DNA of 17,973 bases from Hymenobacter sp. GTDB taxonomy: Bacteria; Bacteroidota; Bacteroidia; Cytophagales; Hymenobacteraceae. Location of the stretch: contig JANYFQ010000092.1 in NCBI GenBank assembly GCA_025362615.1, forward strand, positions 1 to 17,973. Reading direction: 5' to 3'. This document shows, piece by piece, positions 12,555 to 17,973 of this stretch. Below the pieces are notes generated by a model, which saw nothing but the letters and a program-made list of their open reading frames with translations, did not search any database and was not told the DNA's origin. Both the position numbers and the translations under genes were made by a program. Every line of letters begins with the position of its first letter. Position 1 is the stretch's first letter.

Positions 12555-13403
12555 TTAGTGGCCGGCGTGCCAGTCGTAGCCGCGCTCGGCCCAAAAATCG
12601 GCGGGGCGCTCGTCGGTGAAAACCAGCGTGCCGATGCGCTTGATTTGCTTGATGCCGTACTTGAGCGGCGTCACCAGCCGCAGCGGGGCACCGTGTTGCA
12701 GGCTCAGCGGTTCGCCGTTCAGCTCGTAGCAGAGCAGGGTTTGGGGGTGCAGGGCGCTTTCCATCTCCAGGCCCACGTAGTAGGCGCGGTCGGGGGTTTG
12801 CATCCCCACGTAGCGGGCGGCATCGGGCGGCGGCTGGCTGGGGTCGGCGATGGGCCGGCCCGAGCGGGTGGCCAGCGGATACCGCGCCAGAAAGTCGGAG
12901 AGCCGGACCCCGGCCCAGCTCACGATGGTGCTCCAGCCCTCCACGCACTTGAACTCGGTGGTCATCTCGGTGCGGGGCAGGGCCTTGAGTTGGGCGATGC
13001 TGAACTGCTGGGGGACGGCCGCCGGGCCGTAGCCCTGCACGTGCAGCCGCCAGGCCAGCGGGTCGAACTCCGCGCCCAGGCCCACGGCGCCGTTGAAGCG
13101 GATTTTTTGGGCGCGGCTTTTGGCGAATTCCGGGGCCAGGCGGGTGTTTTTATAATAGGCGTTGGTGAGGCGGGCGTTGAAATCGAGCACCTTCCGCAGC
13201 GGGGCCGCGATGCCGTCCACGGCCGGGGCGTTGGCCAGCCAGCGCCACCCGAAAAAGCCGGCCGCCCCCAGCGCCCCGGTCACGAGGAACGCCCGGCGCG
13301 AACGCTGGGCGGCCCCGCGCAAGGCATCGGCTTGGGCGGCATCGGCTTCGGCTTGCGGCGGCACCGGCGAAGCAGGCGAGGGCAGTTGGTTTTCTTCGTT
13401 CAT
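12555..13403 (-). CDS. Tat-exported molybdopterin-dependent oxidoreductase (sulfite oxidase family)
   Basis: A 282-residue protein with a twin-arginine signal SRRAFL (35-40) before a hydrophobic stretch, preceded by an unusually long N-terminal leader rich in Pro/Ala/Gln. The catalytic domain is of the oxidored_molyb (PF00174) type. Its Mo-ligand cysteine is Cys153 in TEFKCVEGW, followed by SWAGVRLSDFL, YVGLEMESALHPQTLLCYELNGEPLS and GAPLRLVTPLKYGIKQIKRI. It lacks the cytochrome b5 and dimerisation domains of eukaryotic sulfite oxidases, like MsrP (YedY) and related enzymes. The electron partner is probably the b-type cytochrome encoded just upstream (13689-14405). The substrate is unknown; methionine sulfoxide, sulfite or another oxyanion are all possible. 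Confidence 0.9.
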   Translation of the reverse strand: MNEENQLPSPASPVPPQAEADAAQADALRGAAQRSRRAFLVTGALGAAGFFGWRWLANAPAVDGIAAPLRKVLDFNARLTNAYYKNTRLAPEFAKSRAQKIRFNGAVGLGAEFDPLAWRLHVQGYGPAAVPQQFSIAQLKALPRTEMTTEFKCVEGWSTIVSWAGVRLSDFLARYPLATRSGRPIADPSQPPPDAARYVGMQTPDRAYYVGLEMESALHPQTLLCYELNGEPLSLQHGAPLRLVTPLKYGIKQIKRIGTLVFTDERPADFWAERGYDWHAGH

Positions 13404-13448
13404 GGCGCGGGGGCTTTCAGGAATGACGGTTTATCAAGTGTTTGTAAC

Positions 13449-13597
13449 GAAGCTGTTTAGAAAGTCGGAGCGGGTGCGGGCGGGCGGCTTTTTTGCCGCC
13501 CGCCCGCTTCGGGTAGCCGGTCAGACCGCCTGAGAAAAGCGGGCGGGCGGCGAAAAAGCCGCCCGCCCGCACCGTTTTCAGCTTTCTAAACAGCTTC
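13449..13597. repeat. MITE-like element with GAAGCTGTTTAGAAAG ends and GC-rich double hairpin
   Basis: The left end GAAGCTGTTTAGAAAGTCGG (13449-13468) and right end CTTTCTAAACAGCTTC (13582-13597) are inverted, 16 of 16 at the tips. The interior has two GCGGGCGGGCGGC-type hairpins separated by a spacer with GGTAGCCGGTCAGACC. The 149 bp do not code. No clear target duplication is visible (flanks GTAAC and AATGG). It lies between the cytochrome and molybdoenzyme genes. Confidence 0.88.
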
Positions 13598-13688
13598 AAT
13601 GGATGGGGTAGATTTGGTTGCGCTTCGCCGGGGCAAAGCACACCTCCATTTAGCCCCAAAAACCCTCTGCCTACCGAGGCACCGTGGC

Positions 13689-14405
13689 CTAGAGCGACGC
13701 ATCGGCGGCGGGCAGGCTGGTAGGGCCGGCCACGACTTCGTGGGTGGTGGGGGTCACCTCCTCCAGCTCGAAGCCGGCCACCATGGCCCGGAAGTTATTC
13801 CAGCCCGCCCGCACCACCTGGGCAATGTGAACCATAAAGAACAGCACGTAGCCGATGGTGAGCAGGAAGTGTTCGGCCCGCGCCCACTCGTAGCCGCCGA
13901 GCAAGCCCGTGAGCCAGGCAAATTGGGTGGGCTTGTAAATGGCCAGCCCCGTCAGCACCGACCCCAGGCCCATGCCCACCACGCTGGTGTAGGCAAGCTG
14001 CTGCGCCCCGTTGAACTTACGTACCGGCGGGTGTTCCTTGCGGATGCCCAGGTCGTAGAGCGTGACTTGGATAGCCTCCTTGAACGAGTGCCGGGTGGGC
14101 AGCAGGTAGCGCCACTCGCCCGAAAAAATGGTGTAGAGCACGTAGAGCAGCCCGTTGATGAAAAACACCCACATCAGCACGAAGTGCCAGCTCATGCCCT
14201 GCCCCAGCTTGTGGCTCAGGCCCAGGGCCTGGTTAAATGAATCGGGGAAAAACTTGAGCAGCGTGGTGCTGCCCCAGCCGAGGCGGTACACGTCGTTGGC
14301 CCAGTATATCCACAAGCCCGACCAAATCATCAGGCTCAGGACGGGGAAGTTGACCCAGTGAAACCAGCGGATGGCCAGCGGGTGCTTTTCGACAAGTACT
14401 TTCAT
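13689..14405 (-). CDS. Membrane cytochrome b subunit, partner of the molybdoenzyme
   Basis: A 238-residue integral membrane protein with about five helices and histidines placed for b-type haem: H16 (RWFHWVNF), H65 (LSHKLGQG), H74 (SWHFVLMW), H179 and H193 (FFMVHIAQVV). This matches cytochrome b561/Ni-hydrogenase-type CYTB proteins (PF01292-like), which pass electrons between quinone and a periplasmic molybdoenzyme. It is the first gene of the pair, with the molybdoenzyme gene 285 bp downstream past a palindromic element. The start at 14405 (MKVLVEKHPLAIRWFHW) fits the family. The open frame upstream to 14825 is low-complexity intergenic DNA. The cytosolic C-terminal tail (about 212-238) is polar. 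Confidence 0.88.
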   Translation of the reverse strand: MKVLVEKHPLAIRWFHWVNFPVLSLMIWSGLWIYWANDVYRLGWGSTTLLKFFPDSFNQALGLSHKLGQGMSWHFVLMWVFFINGLLYVLYTIFSGEWRYLLPTRHSFKEAIQVTLYDLGIRKEHPPVRKFNGAQQLAYTSVVGMGLGSVLTGLAIYKPTQFAWLTGLLGGYEWARAEHFLLTIGYVLFFMVHIAQVVRAGWNNFRAMVAGFELEEVTPTTHEVVAGPTSLPAADASL

Positions 14406-14863
14406 GGGCGGGGGGCTGAGGGGAAGCGGGACAAAGAGTGATACAAGGCAAGCGGCGCGTCGTGCAAATAACCAACAAGCACTCGGTTTGCTTGCTTGTT
14501 TTTCGTTGGTTCGGCCGCGCACCCCCGCGCCGGGCGCGAGGCGGCTGCCCGGCAAAGCGCGGGGTTGGCGCAAGCTGTTTTTTCGGTTGCCGAAGGCCCA
14601 CGCCGCTGCCCAAAGCGCGGCTTTCGACCCACGCGATGAAAACGGGGAAGCGGGCGAAAGATGTTCGGGACGGCGGGGGCGGGCATACGCGAGGGGCGCT
14701 TTTCTCCGTGCCTGACGCACTTGCCCCGCATACCTTACAACAGCCCCCGGCGGGAGCCTGCCGGGGCCAGGGGCCAGGGCCGGGTCGTTGTAAGGAGTGC
14801 GGGGCAGGCGCGTCGAATGAACCAAAGCCGTGCGCCGGATGCGCGGCCCTTTTGGCCCCGCCC
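14406..14863. other. Divergent intergenic region (458 bp) without a convincing gene
   Basis: The region separates the minus-strand cytochrome gene from the plus-strand DUF2652 gene and must hold both promoters, though no exact TAnnTTTG was found. Near 14468-14515 an AACCAACAAGCA / TGCTTG...CGTTGGTT inverted repeat resembles the CTTGTT heptamer family. A 20-bp inverted repeat lies at 14722-14806. Frames are open here only because of GC bias. Confidence 0.5.
14722..14806. repeat. 20-bp inverted repeat with internal GC hairpin upstream of the DUF2652 gene
   Basis: The outer arms 14722-14741 and 14787-14806 match in 18 of 20 positions (TGCCCCGCA..CCTTACAAC). Inside is a CCCCGGC/GCCGGGG hairpin (about 14745-14766). 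It ends 57 bp before the DUF2652 start, so it could be an mRNA leader structure or another inserted palindrome. Confidence 0.65.
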
Positions 14864-15535
14864 ATGCAAACGCCCGCGTCTTTGCTGCTCATGCCCGACA
14901 TCAGCGGCTTCACCGAATTTGTGCATACCACCGAGTTGCAGCACAGCCAGCAGATTGTTTCTGGCCTGCTCGAAACCCTGATTGCCGCCAACCAACTCGG
15001 GCTAACCGTGGCGGAGGTAGAAGGCGATGCCGTGCTGTTTTACCGCGAAGGGGCCGTGCCCACCCCCGCGCAGGTGCTGGCCCAGGCCCGGCAGATGTTT
15101 GCGGCCTTCCACGCCTGGCTCACCGATTTCCAGCGCACCTGCCCCTGTGGTTGCGCGGCCTGCCAGTCGGCGGGCCAGCTCACGCTCAAGGTGGTGGCCC
15201 ACGCCGGGCCGTTGGGCTTCACCACCGTGCGGGCGCAGCGCAAGCCCTTCGGCGAGGCCGTCATCGTACTGCACCGGCTGCTGAAAAACGACGTGCCGTC
15301 GCACGAGTACCTGCTGCTCACCGACGACCTGCTGGGGGGGCAATGCGCCACTGCCGAAGCCTGGGCGGGTGCCCGCCGCCGCACGGCCCACTACGCCGGA
15401 CTGGGCCGGGTGGGCTACCTGCACGTACCGCTGCGCCCGGCCGGTGCGCCGGCTGCCCCACCGGCTGCCTTTTCCTGGCGCGGCCTTTGGCACGGGTTGG
15501 GGCTTCGCCTTTGGGGCGGCAGCCGGGCCACCTGA
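14864..15535 (+). CDS. DUF2652 protein, class III nucleotidyl cyclase-like
   Basis: A 223-residue protein with the start of a cyclase-homology domain: LLMPDISGFTEFV (8-20, potential metal Asp12) and VEGDAVLFY (52-60, potential metal Asp55). This is followed by LKVVAHAGPLGF and a KPFGEAVIVLHRLLKN segment. These are the motifs of DUF2652, a Bacteroidota family related to adenylate/guanylate cyclases. A Cys cluster CPCGCAAC (93-100) lies in the middle and could bind metal. Whether it makes a cyclic nucleotide is unknown. The start at 14864 (MQTPASLLLMPDISGF) directly precedes the domain. The C-terminal 30 residues are Pro/Ala-rich. The 3' side holds nested repeats. Confidence 0.85.
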   Translation: MQTPASLLLMPDISGFTEFVHTTELQHSQQIVSGLLETLIAANQLGLTVAEVEGDAVLFYREGAVPTPAQVLAQARQMFAAFHAWLTDFQRTCPCGCAACQSAGQLTLKVVAHAGPLGFTTVRAQRKPFGEAVIVLHRLLKNDVPSHEYLLLTDDLLGGQCATAEAWAGARRRTAHYAGLGRVGYLHVPLRPAGAPAAPPAAFSWRGLWHGLGLRLWGGSRAT

Positions 15536-15686
15536 GCCGGCCCGCCGGCCAGGCGCAGTGGCCGCCGACGAAAAAACAACCGCTGTTGAGCGGGCAATTT
15601 GAGTGGCTTGGGTTTCTGGTTGTTGCTCATTGCTTGTTTCTGGTTTCTGGTTGCCTTGGGGCCTCAAAAACCGCTCAGGAACCACC

Positions 15687-15898
15687 AACAAGCAACGAAG
15701 CTGTTTAGAAAGTCGGCTGGCGCGCGTTTTTAACGCGCTGCCCCCTGGCTTCGCGTCTCCGATGCGCGGTCAGGCTCGCGCAAAGGCCGGCCCCATTCGT
15801 TCAAGCCGCGCGTCGGAGACGCGAAGCCAGTAGGCAGAGCGTTAAAAACGCGCGCCAACGCCGGGCTTTTGACTTTCTAAACAACTTCAACAAGCAAC
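15687..15898. repeat. 10-bp direct repeat flanking the inserted element
   Basis: AACAAGCAAC at 15687-15696 is repeated exactly at 15889-15898, immediately on both sides of the element 15697-15888. It is compatible with a target-site duplication. Because the motif is also a unit of the host heptamer array, pre-existing copies cannot be ruled out. Confidence 0.7.
15697..15888. repeat. MITE-like element with GAAGCTGTTTAGAAAG ends and a different interior
   Basis: The left end (15697-15716) is identical over 20 bp to that at 13449-13468. The right end GACTTTCTAAACAACTTC (15871-15888) is its inverse with one mismatch. The interior is unrelated to that element: GCGCGCGTTTTTAACGC (from 15720) pairs with GCGTTAAAAACGCGCGC (from 15839), and an 18-bp perfect stem 15745-15762 pairs with 15813-15830. 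The central loop is about 50 nt. There is no coding capacity in 192 bp. Confidence 0.9.
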
Positions 15899-16025
15899 AG
15901 TCCGCATAACAGCAAAAAATAAATGCGCCGCCGTGCAAGGCCCAGCGCCTGGCCGCGTCCGCCGCCCCAGCAACCGGATGGCCGGCCTGCCAGTACCAAC
16001 TTTCTCAACCTCAACCGCTTTTACC

Positions 16026-16889
16026 ATGAAACGCATTCCCCTTGCCTTGCTTCCCTTCGTTGCTGCCGCTTCGGCGGCGGTGCTCATCAGCGCCCGCATG
16101 ATGGCCCTGCCCACGAGCATGGCCCCGGCCAGGTTTGCGCCACCCGTGGCCACCGCCGTGGTTGCCCCTGCCCCCGAACTCGCCCGCGTGCCGGTGGTGG
16201 TCGAGTTGTTCACGTCCGAGGGTTGCTCCTCGTGCCCCTCGGCCGATGCGGCCTTGCGGGTACTGGAAACCGACCAGGCCCTGGCCGGTGTCGAAGTCGT
16301 GGCCCTGGGGCAGCACGTCGATTACTGGAACCGCCTGGGGTGGAAAGACCCGTTCTCGTCGGCGGCCTTCACCGAGCGCCAGCGCGGCTACGCGCAGCAC
16401 TTCGGCGCGGGCAGCTACACCCCGCAGGCCGTCGTGAATGGCCGCTACGAGTTCGTGGGCAGTCAAAAAGGCAAGCTGGCCGAAACCGTGCTGCTGGCCG
16501 CCCAGGCTCCCCGCGCCACCCTCGCACTGGCCCGCGCCGCCGACGGCACCCTGGCCGTGCGCGTGGCCGACGTGCCCGCCGGCACCCAGGCGGCCGACGT
16601 GGTGCTGGCCCTCACCGAGAGCGGCCTGGCCTCGCAAGTAGGCCGGGGCGAAAACTCGGGCCGCCTCCTGCGCCACGCTTCGGTGGTGCGCCGCCTCCGC
16701 ACCCTGGGCACGGTGGGCACCGACGGCACCTTCGCCGCCACCACCCCCCTGGACCTGAACCCGCAGTGGAAAACCGCCAACCTGAAAGCCGTGGTGCTGG
16801 TACAGGAGCAAGGCTCGCGCCGGGTGGTGGGCATCGGCAGCCTGCCGCTGTCGGGCCAGGCTGCCCAGGCTCCCCAAGCACTTAACTGA
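16026..16889 (+). CDS. Secreted DUF1223 thioredoxin-fold protein
   Basis: A 287-residue protein with an N-terminal hydrophobic signal or anchor (about 4-22) and a Pro/Ala-rich linker to about residue 55. The DUF1223 domain follows, beginning VVVELFTSEGCSSCPSAD with a CxxC pair at Cys67 and Cys70. Later come LGQHVDYWNRLGWKDPFSS and SYTPQAVVNGRYEFVGS, both hallmarks of the family. DUF1223 is a thioredoxin-like fold, so a periplasmic disulfide or redox role is likely, but no substrate is known. The start at 16026 (MKRIPLALLPFVAA) gives the signal; an in-frame ATG at 15933 would add 31 atypical residues. The last codons and stop lie in a 15-bp sequence repeated at 17156-17170. Confidence 0.88.
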   Translation: MKRIPLALLPFVAAASAAVLISARMMALPTSMAPARFAPPVATAVVAPAPELARVPVVVELFTSEGCSSCPSADAALRVLETDQALAGVEVVALGQHVDYWNRLGWKDPFSSAAFTERQRGYAQHFGAGSYTPQAVVNGRYEFVGSQKGKLAETVLLAAQAPRATLALARAADGTLAVRVADVPAGTQAADVVLALTESGLASQVGRGENSGRLLRHASVVRRLRTLGTVGTDGTFAATTPLDLNPQWKTANLKAVVLVQEQGSRRVVGIGSLPLSGQAAQAPQALN

Positions 16890-16891
16890 CT
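16877..16891. repeat. 15-bp direct repeat, left copy
   Basis: AGCACTTAACTGACT spans the final codons and stop of the DUF1223 gene and is repeated exactly at 17156-17170. A 10-bp part (CACTTAACTG) occurs a third time at 17005-17014. The three copies bracket two adjacent palindromic elements. Confidence 0.85.
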
Positions 16892-17003
16892 GATGTTATG
16901 CGGGTTGTTTCTCGTTGCTTGTTGCTTGTTTCTTGTTGCATTCGGGCCTCAAAACCGCTCGGAAGCAACGAACAAGCAACGAGAAACAGCCCGCGTAGCA
17001 TCA
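16891..17003. repeat. TGTTAYGCGG-ended element with CTTGTTGC heptamer arms
   Basis: The 31-bp ends (16891-16921 and 16973-17003) are inverted with about four mismatches: TGATGYTAYGCGGGYTGTTT then CTCGTTGCTTG. The core GGGCCTCAAAACCGCTC (16944-16960) is shared with 15659-15676. The length is 113 bp, with no coding capacity. Confidence 0.85.
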
Positions 17004-17011
17004 CCACTTAA

Positions 17012-17157
17012 CTGCTGTTACGCGGTTTTCCGAACCCCACGGGGTTCCGTAGCCTGGCCGCTGAACGTCCGCCCAAGATTTAGCGCTACGAAACCCCGTG
17101 GGGGTTCGGAACACCGCGTAACCACCCGTTGGGGTTCGGAAAACCGCGTAACAGCAG
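17012..17157. repeat. Palindromic element with 27-bp perfect ends (CTGCTGTTACGCGG)
   Basis: The left end 17012-17038 is the exact reverse complement of 17131-17157. A further GGGGTTCGGAACACCGCGTA copy lies at 17101-17120. An inner pair, ACGGGGTTCCGTAGC against GCTACGAAACCCCGT, encloses a unique centre. The tip TGTTACGCGG is shared with the neighbouring heptamer element, but the interior differs. Confidence 0.9.
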
Positions 17158-17170
17158 CACTTAACTGACT
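17156..17170. repeat. 15-bp direct repeat, right copy
   Basis: An exact copy of 16877-16891, directly at the right edge of the second palindromic element. Confidence 0.85.
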
Positions 17171-17195
17171 ACGCACACGCAACTTGCCGGGTCGG

Positions 17196-17227
17196 ACCGC
17201 AGCCTTTTGGCGTGAGTGCGGTTTTTA
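17196..17227 (+). terminator. Possible terminator downstream of the DUF1223 gene
   Basis: ACCGCA (17196-17201) pairs with TGCGGT (17217-17222), with an inner GCC-TTTT-GGC hairpin and a following T tract (17223-17226). It lies about 300 nt past the DUF1223 stop, beyond two inserted elements, and would be the gene's original terminator if they are recent. Confidence 0.45.
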
Positions 17228-17231
17228 TTCC

Positions 17232-17319
17232 CGAGGGGCTGATGCCCTCGACCAAACTTGCCAACCGCGAAGCGGTGACACCTTCCAACCCCGGTGAGTG
17301 CCACCGCTTCGCAGTTTGG
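17232..17319. repeat. Inverted repeats between the convergent DUF1223 and anti-sigma genes
   Basis: A CGAGGG/CCCTCG hairpin (17232-17250) is followed by GCGAAGCGGTG (17267-17277), which pairs with CACCGCTTCGC (17302-17312). The pairing is extended by CCAAAC/GTTTGG further out. This is probably a further degenerate palindrome; the remainder of 17171-17395 holds nothing else I can recognise. Confidence 0.5.
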
Positions 17320-17395
17320 TAATGGGGCAAACACTTTGACTACCATCACAGCGCCGCTTCGAGGGCGAGTGGTGTGCGTAAGTCCTGTCGCAGAA

Positions 17396-17623
17396 TCACA
17401 GCAGCCTGGCCCGCAGTTCGTCCTTGAACGCGGGCCGCAGCCGCAGCCCCTCCGGTGCCACGGGGGTGCGGGCCAGGCGGGTCAACAGCCGCGACTGCTG
17501 CTGGTAGCGGCGGCACAAGACGCAGCGCCGCAGATGCACCCGCAGGGCCACCAGGGTGCCCACGCGCGACGCTTGCCCGGCGGTGCGTTCGACGAGCGCG
17601 GTGGCTTGATAACAAGTCAGCAT
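17396..17623 (-). CDS. Zinc-binding anti-sigma-like protein paired with a sigma factor
   Basis: A 75-residue soluble protein with C4 followed by H30-x3-C34-x2-C37 (HLRRCVLC), the zinc-binding anti-sigma motif. It has no transmembrane segment, so it would act in the cytoplasm, perhaps releasing its sigma factor on oxidation or metal stress. It starts 7 bp after the sigma gene stop on the same strand, so the two are surely co-transcribed. It is paralogous to 11474-11770, with identical spacing of the Cys/His ligands and the same CRRY-x-x-QSR continuation. The start at 17623 (MLTCYQATALVER) is the only sensible ATG. Confidence 0.82.
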   Translation of the reverse strand: MLTCYQATALVERTAGQASRVGTLVALRVHLRRCVLCRRYQQQSRLLTRLARTPVAPEGLRLRPAFKDELRARLL

Positions 17624-17630
17624 TTGGGAG

Positions 17631-17973
17631 TTAGGAAGTGGGTTTGGGTGCCCCGAACCAGGTTTTTTCCAGGCACTTGCGCAGGTGCAGCTTGGCGCGG
17701 TGTACGATGACCCAGTAGTTGGCCGCCGTCAGGCCCAGTTCGTGGCAAATTTCTTCGGCCGAGAGTTCTTCCACAAAGCGCAGCGCAAACACCGCGCCGT
17801 GCCGGGCGGGCAGTTTGTCCTGGCACCGCTGGAGGGCGTGGCGCAAGTCCTGCTGCTCCAGTACGTCGTCGGCCCGCACGTTCCAGGGTTGGGGGTATTT
17901 TTCGGCGCGCCAGTGCCCGTCGTCGGCCCGGAAAAACTCGTCCTCGTCGTTGGCGGCCGGTTCCAGGGGCACC
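17631..17973 (-). CDS. ECF-type RNA polymerase sigma factor, C-terminal part (cut by window edge)
   Basis: About 113 residues of a sigma-70 family protein, open to the window edge. A linker with a GHWRAEKYPQPW segment (about 19-30) precedes region 4: LEQQDLRHALQRCQDKLP, then FALRFVEELSAEEICHELGL and the recognition helix TAANYWVIVHRAKLHLRKCL. Region 2 lies outside the window. The HW..P.PW linker recalls the TIGR02943-type sigma factors, which are usually followed by a small zinc-binding anti-sigma protein, as here. A GTG near the edge is not a credible start because region 2 would be missing. Confidence 0.85.
   Translation of the reverse strand, partial: VPLEPAANDEDEFFRADDGHWRAEKYPQPWNVRADDVLEQQDLRHALQRCQDKLPARHGAVFALRFVEELSAEEICHELGLTAANYWVIVHRAKLHLRKCLEKTWFGAPKPTS

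Larger units (their letters stand above)
15582..15913. repeat. TGTTAYGCGG-ended element with heptamer arms, interrupted by another element
   Basis: The left end GCTGTTGAGCGGG (15582-15594) and right end CCGCATAACAGC (15902-15913) are inverted versions of the tips of the elements at 16891 and 17012. The arms are TTTCTGG/TTGCTTG units. The core GGGCCTCAAAAACCGCTC (15659-15676) recurs at 16944-16960 with one A fewer. Removing 15697-15888 and one copy of the 10-bp direct repeat leaves about 130 bp, close to the 113 bp of the relative at 16891-17003. Confidence 0.75.

Noticed and set aside
11761..12948. 395-codon minus-strand frame overlapping the molybdoenzyme 3' half and the region below it
   Set aside because: Arg/Pro/Ala-rich out-of-frame translation; the overlapping frame 12555-13403 has clear sulfite oxidase-family motifs.
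14438..14863. 5' extension of the DUF2652 reading frame
   Set aside because: The extra 142 residues are low-complexity Arg/Gly/Pro sequence crossing the inverted repeat at 14722-14806; the domain starts directly after the ATG at 14864.
15697..15888. Remnant of a transposase gene inside the GAAGCTG element
   Set aside because: The 192 bp consist almost wholly of inverted stems and a short loop; no frame shows transposase motifs.

Overview
The window looks like the chromosome of a high-GC member of the Bacteroidota, most likely Hymenobacteraceae (Hymenobacter-like). This rests on an mreB-mreC-mreD-mrdA rod-shape cluster, Bacteroidota-type -7 boxes (TAnnTTTG) before tRNA-Val and mreB, little sign of Shine-Dalgarno sequences, and families typical of the phylum (OMP_b-brl_2 barrel, DUF2652, DUF2490, sigma/anti-sigma pairs). 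Family names come from reading motifs; no database search was run.

Layout. At 1-1140 there is a terminator, an outer-membrane beta-barrel gene (minus) and a tRNA-Val(GAC) with its own promoter and terminator (plus). At 1172-5972 lies the cell-elongation operon on the minus strand: mreB, mreC, mreD and mrdA (PBP2). No rodA follows. At 6115-7707 is purH (minus). At 7879-10070 are two plus-strand genes: an acyl-CoA dehydrogenase-fold protein and a secreted DUF2490 protein. At 10141-14405 is a minus-strand run: a b-type cytochrome, a Tat-exported molybdopterin oxidoreductase, a small membrane protein, an orphan zinc-finger anti-sigma-like protein, a secreted Lys/Met pentapeptide-repeat protein and an FRG-domain protein. 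At 14864-16889 are two plus-strand genes, a DUF2652 cyclase-like protein and a secreted DUF1223 protein. At 17396-17973 are an anti-sigma-like gene and the 3' part of its sigma factor, cut by the window edge.

The genes are mostly ordinary; the unusual content is between them. Almost every intergenic space holds a palindromic, non-coding, MITE-like element. Three sets can be recognised. (1) Elements ending in GAAGCTGTTTAGAAAGTC: 13449-13597, 15697-15888 and a right end at 25-44. Two share termini but have unrelated hairpin interiors. (2) Elements ending in TGTTAYGCGG: 15582-15913, 16891-17003 and 17012-17157, again with shared ends and differing interiors. (3) Palindromes whose arms are arrays of about 7-nt units (ATTTAAC, GTTTCTT/GTTGCTT, GGTGAGA, GGTGCTT), lying between mreB and mreC, in front of mreB, inside the purH reading frame and elsewhere.

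One element (15697-15888) sits inside another and is flanked by a 10-bp direct repeat, so the pre-insertion site can be reconstructed. One palindrome is translated in frame as part of the PurH interdomain linker. The mreC start codon is itself part of a heptamer repeat, which creates overlapping upstream mini-ORFs. These modular elements are the best candidate for something not yet described.
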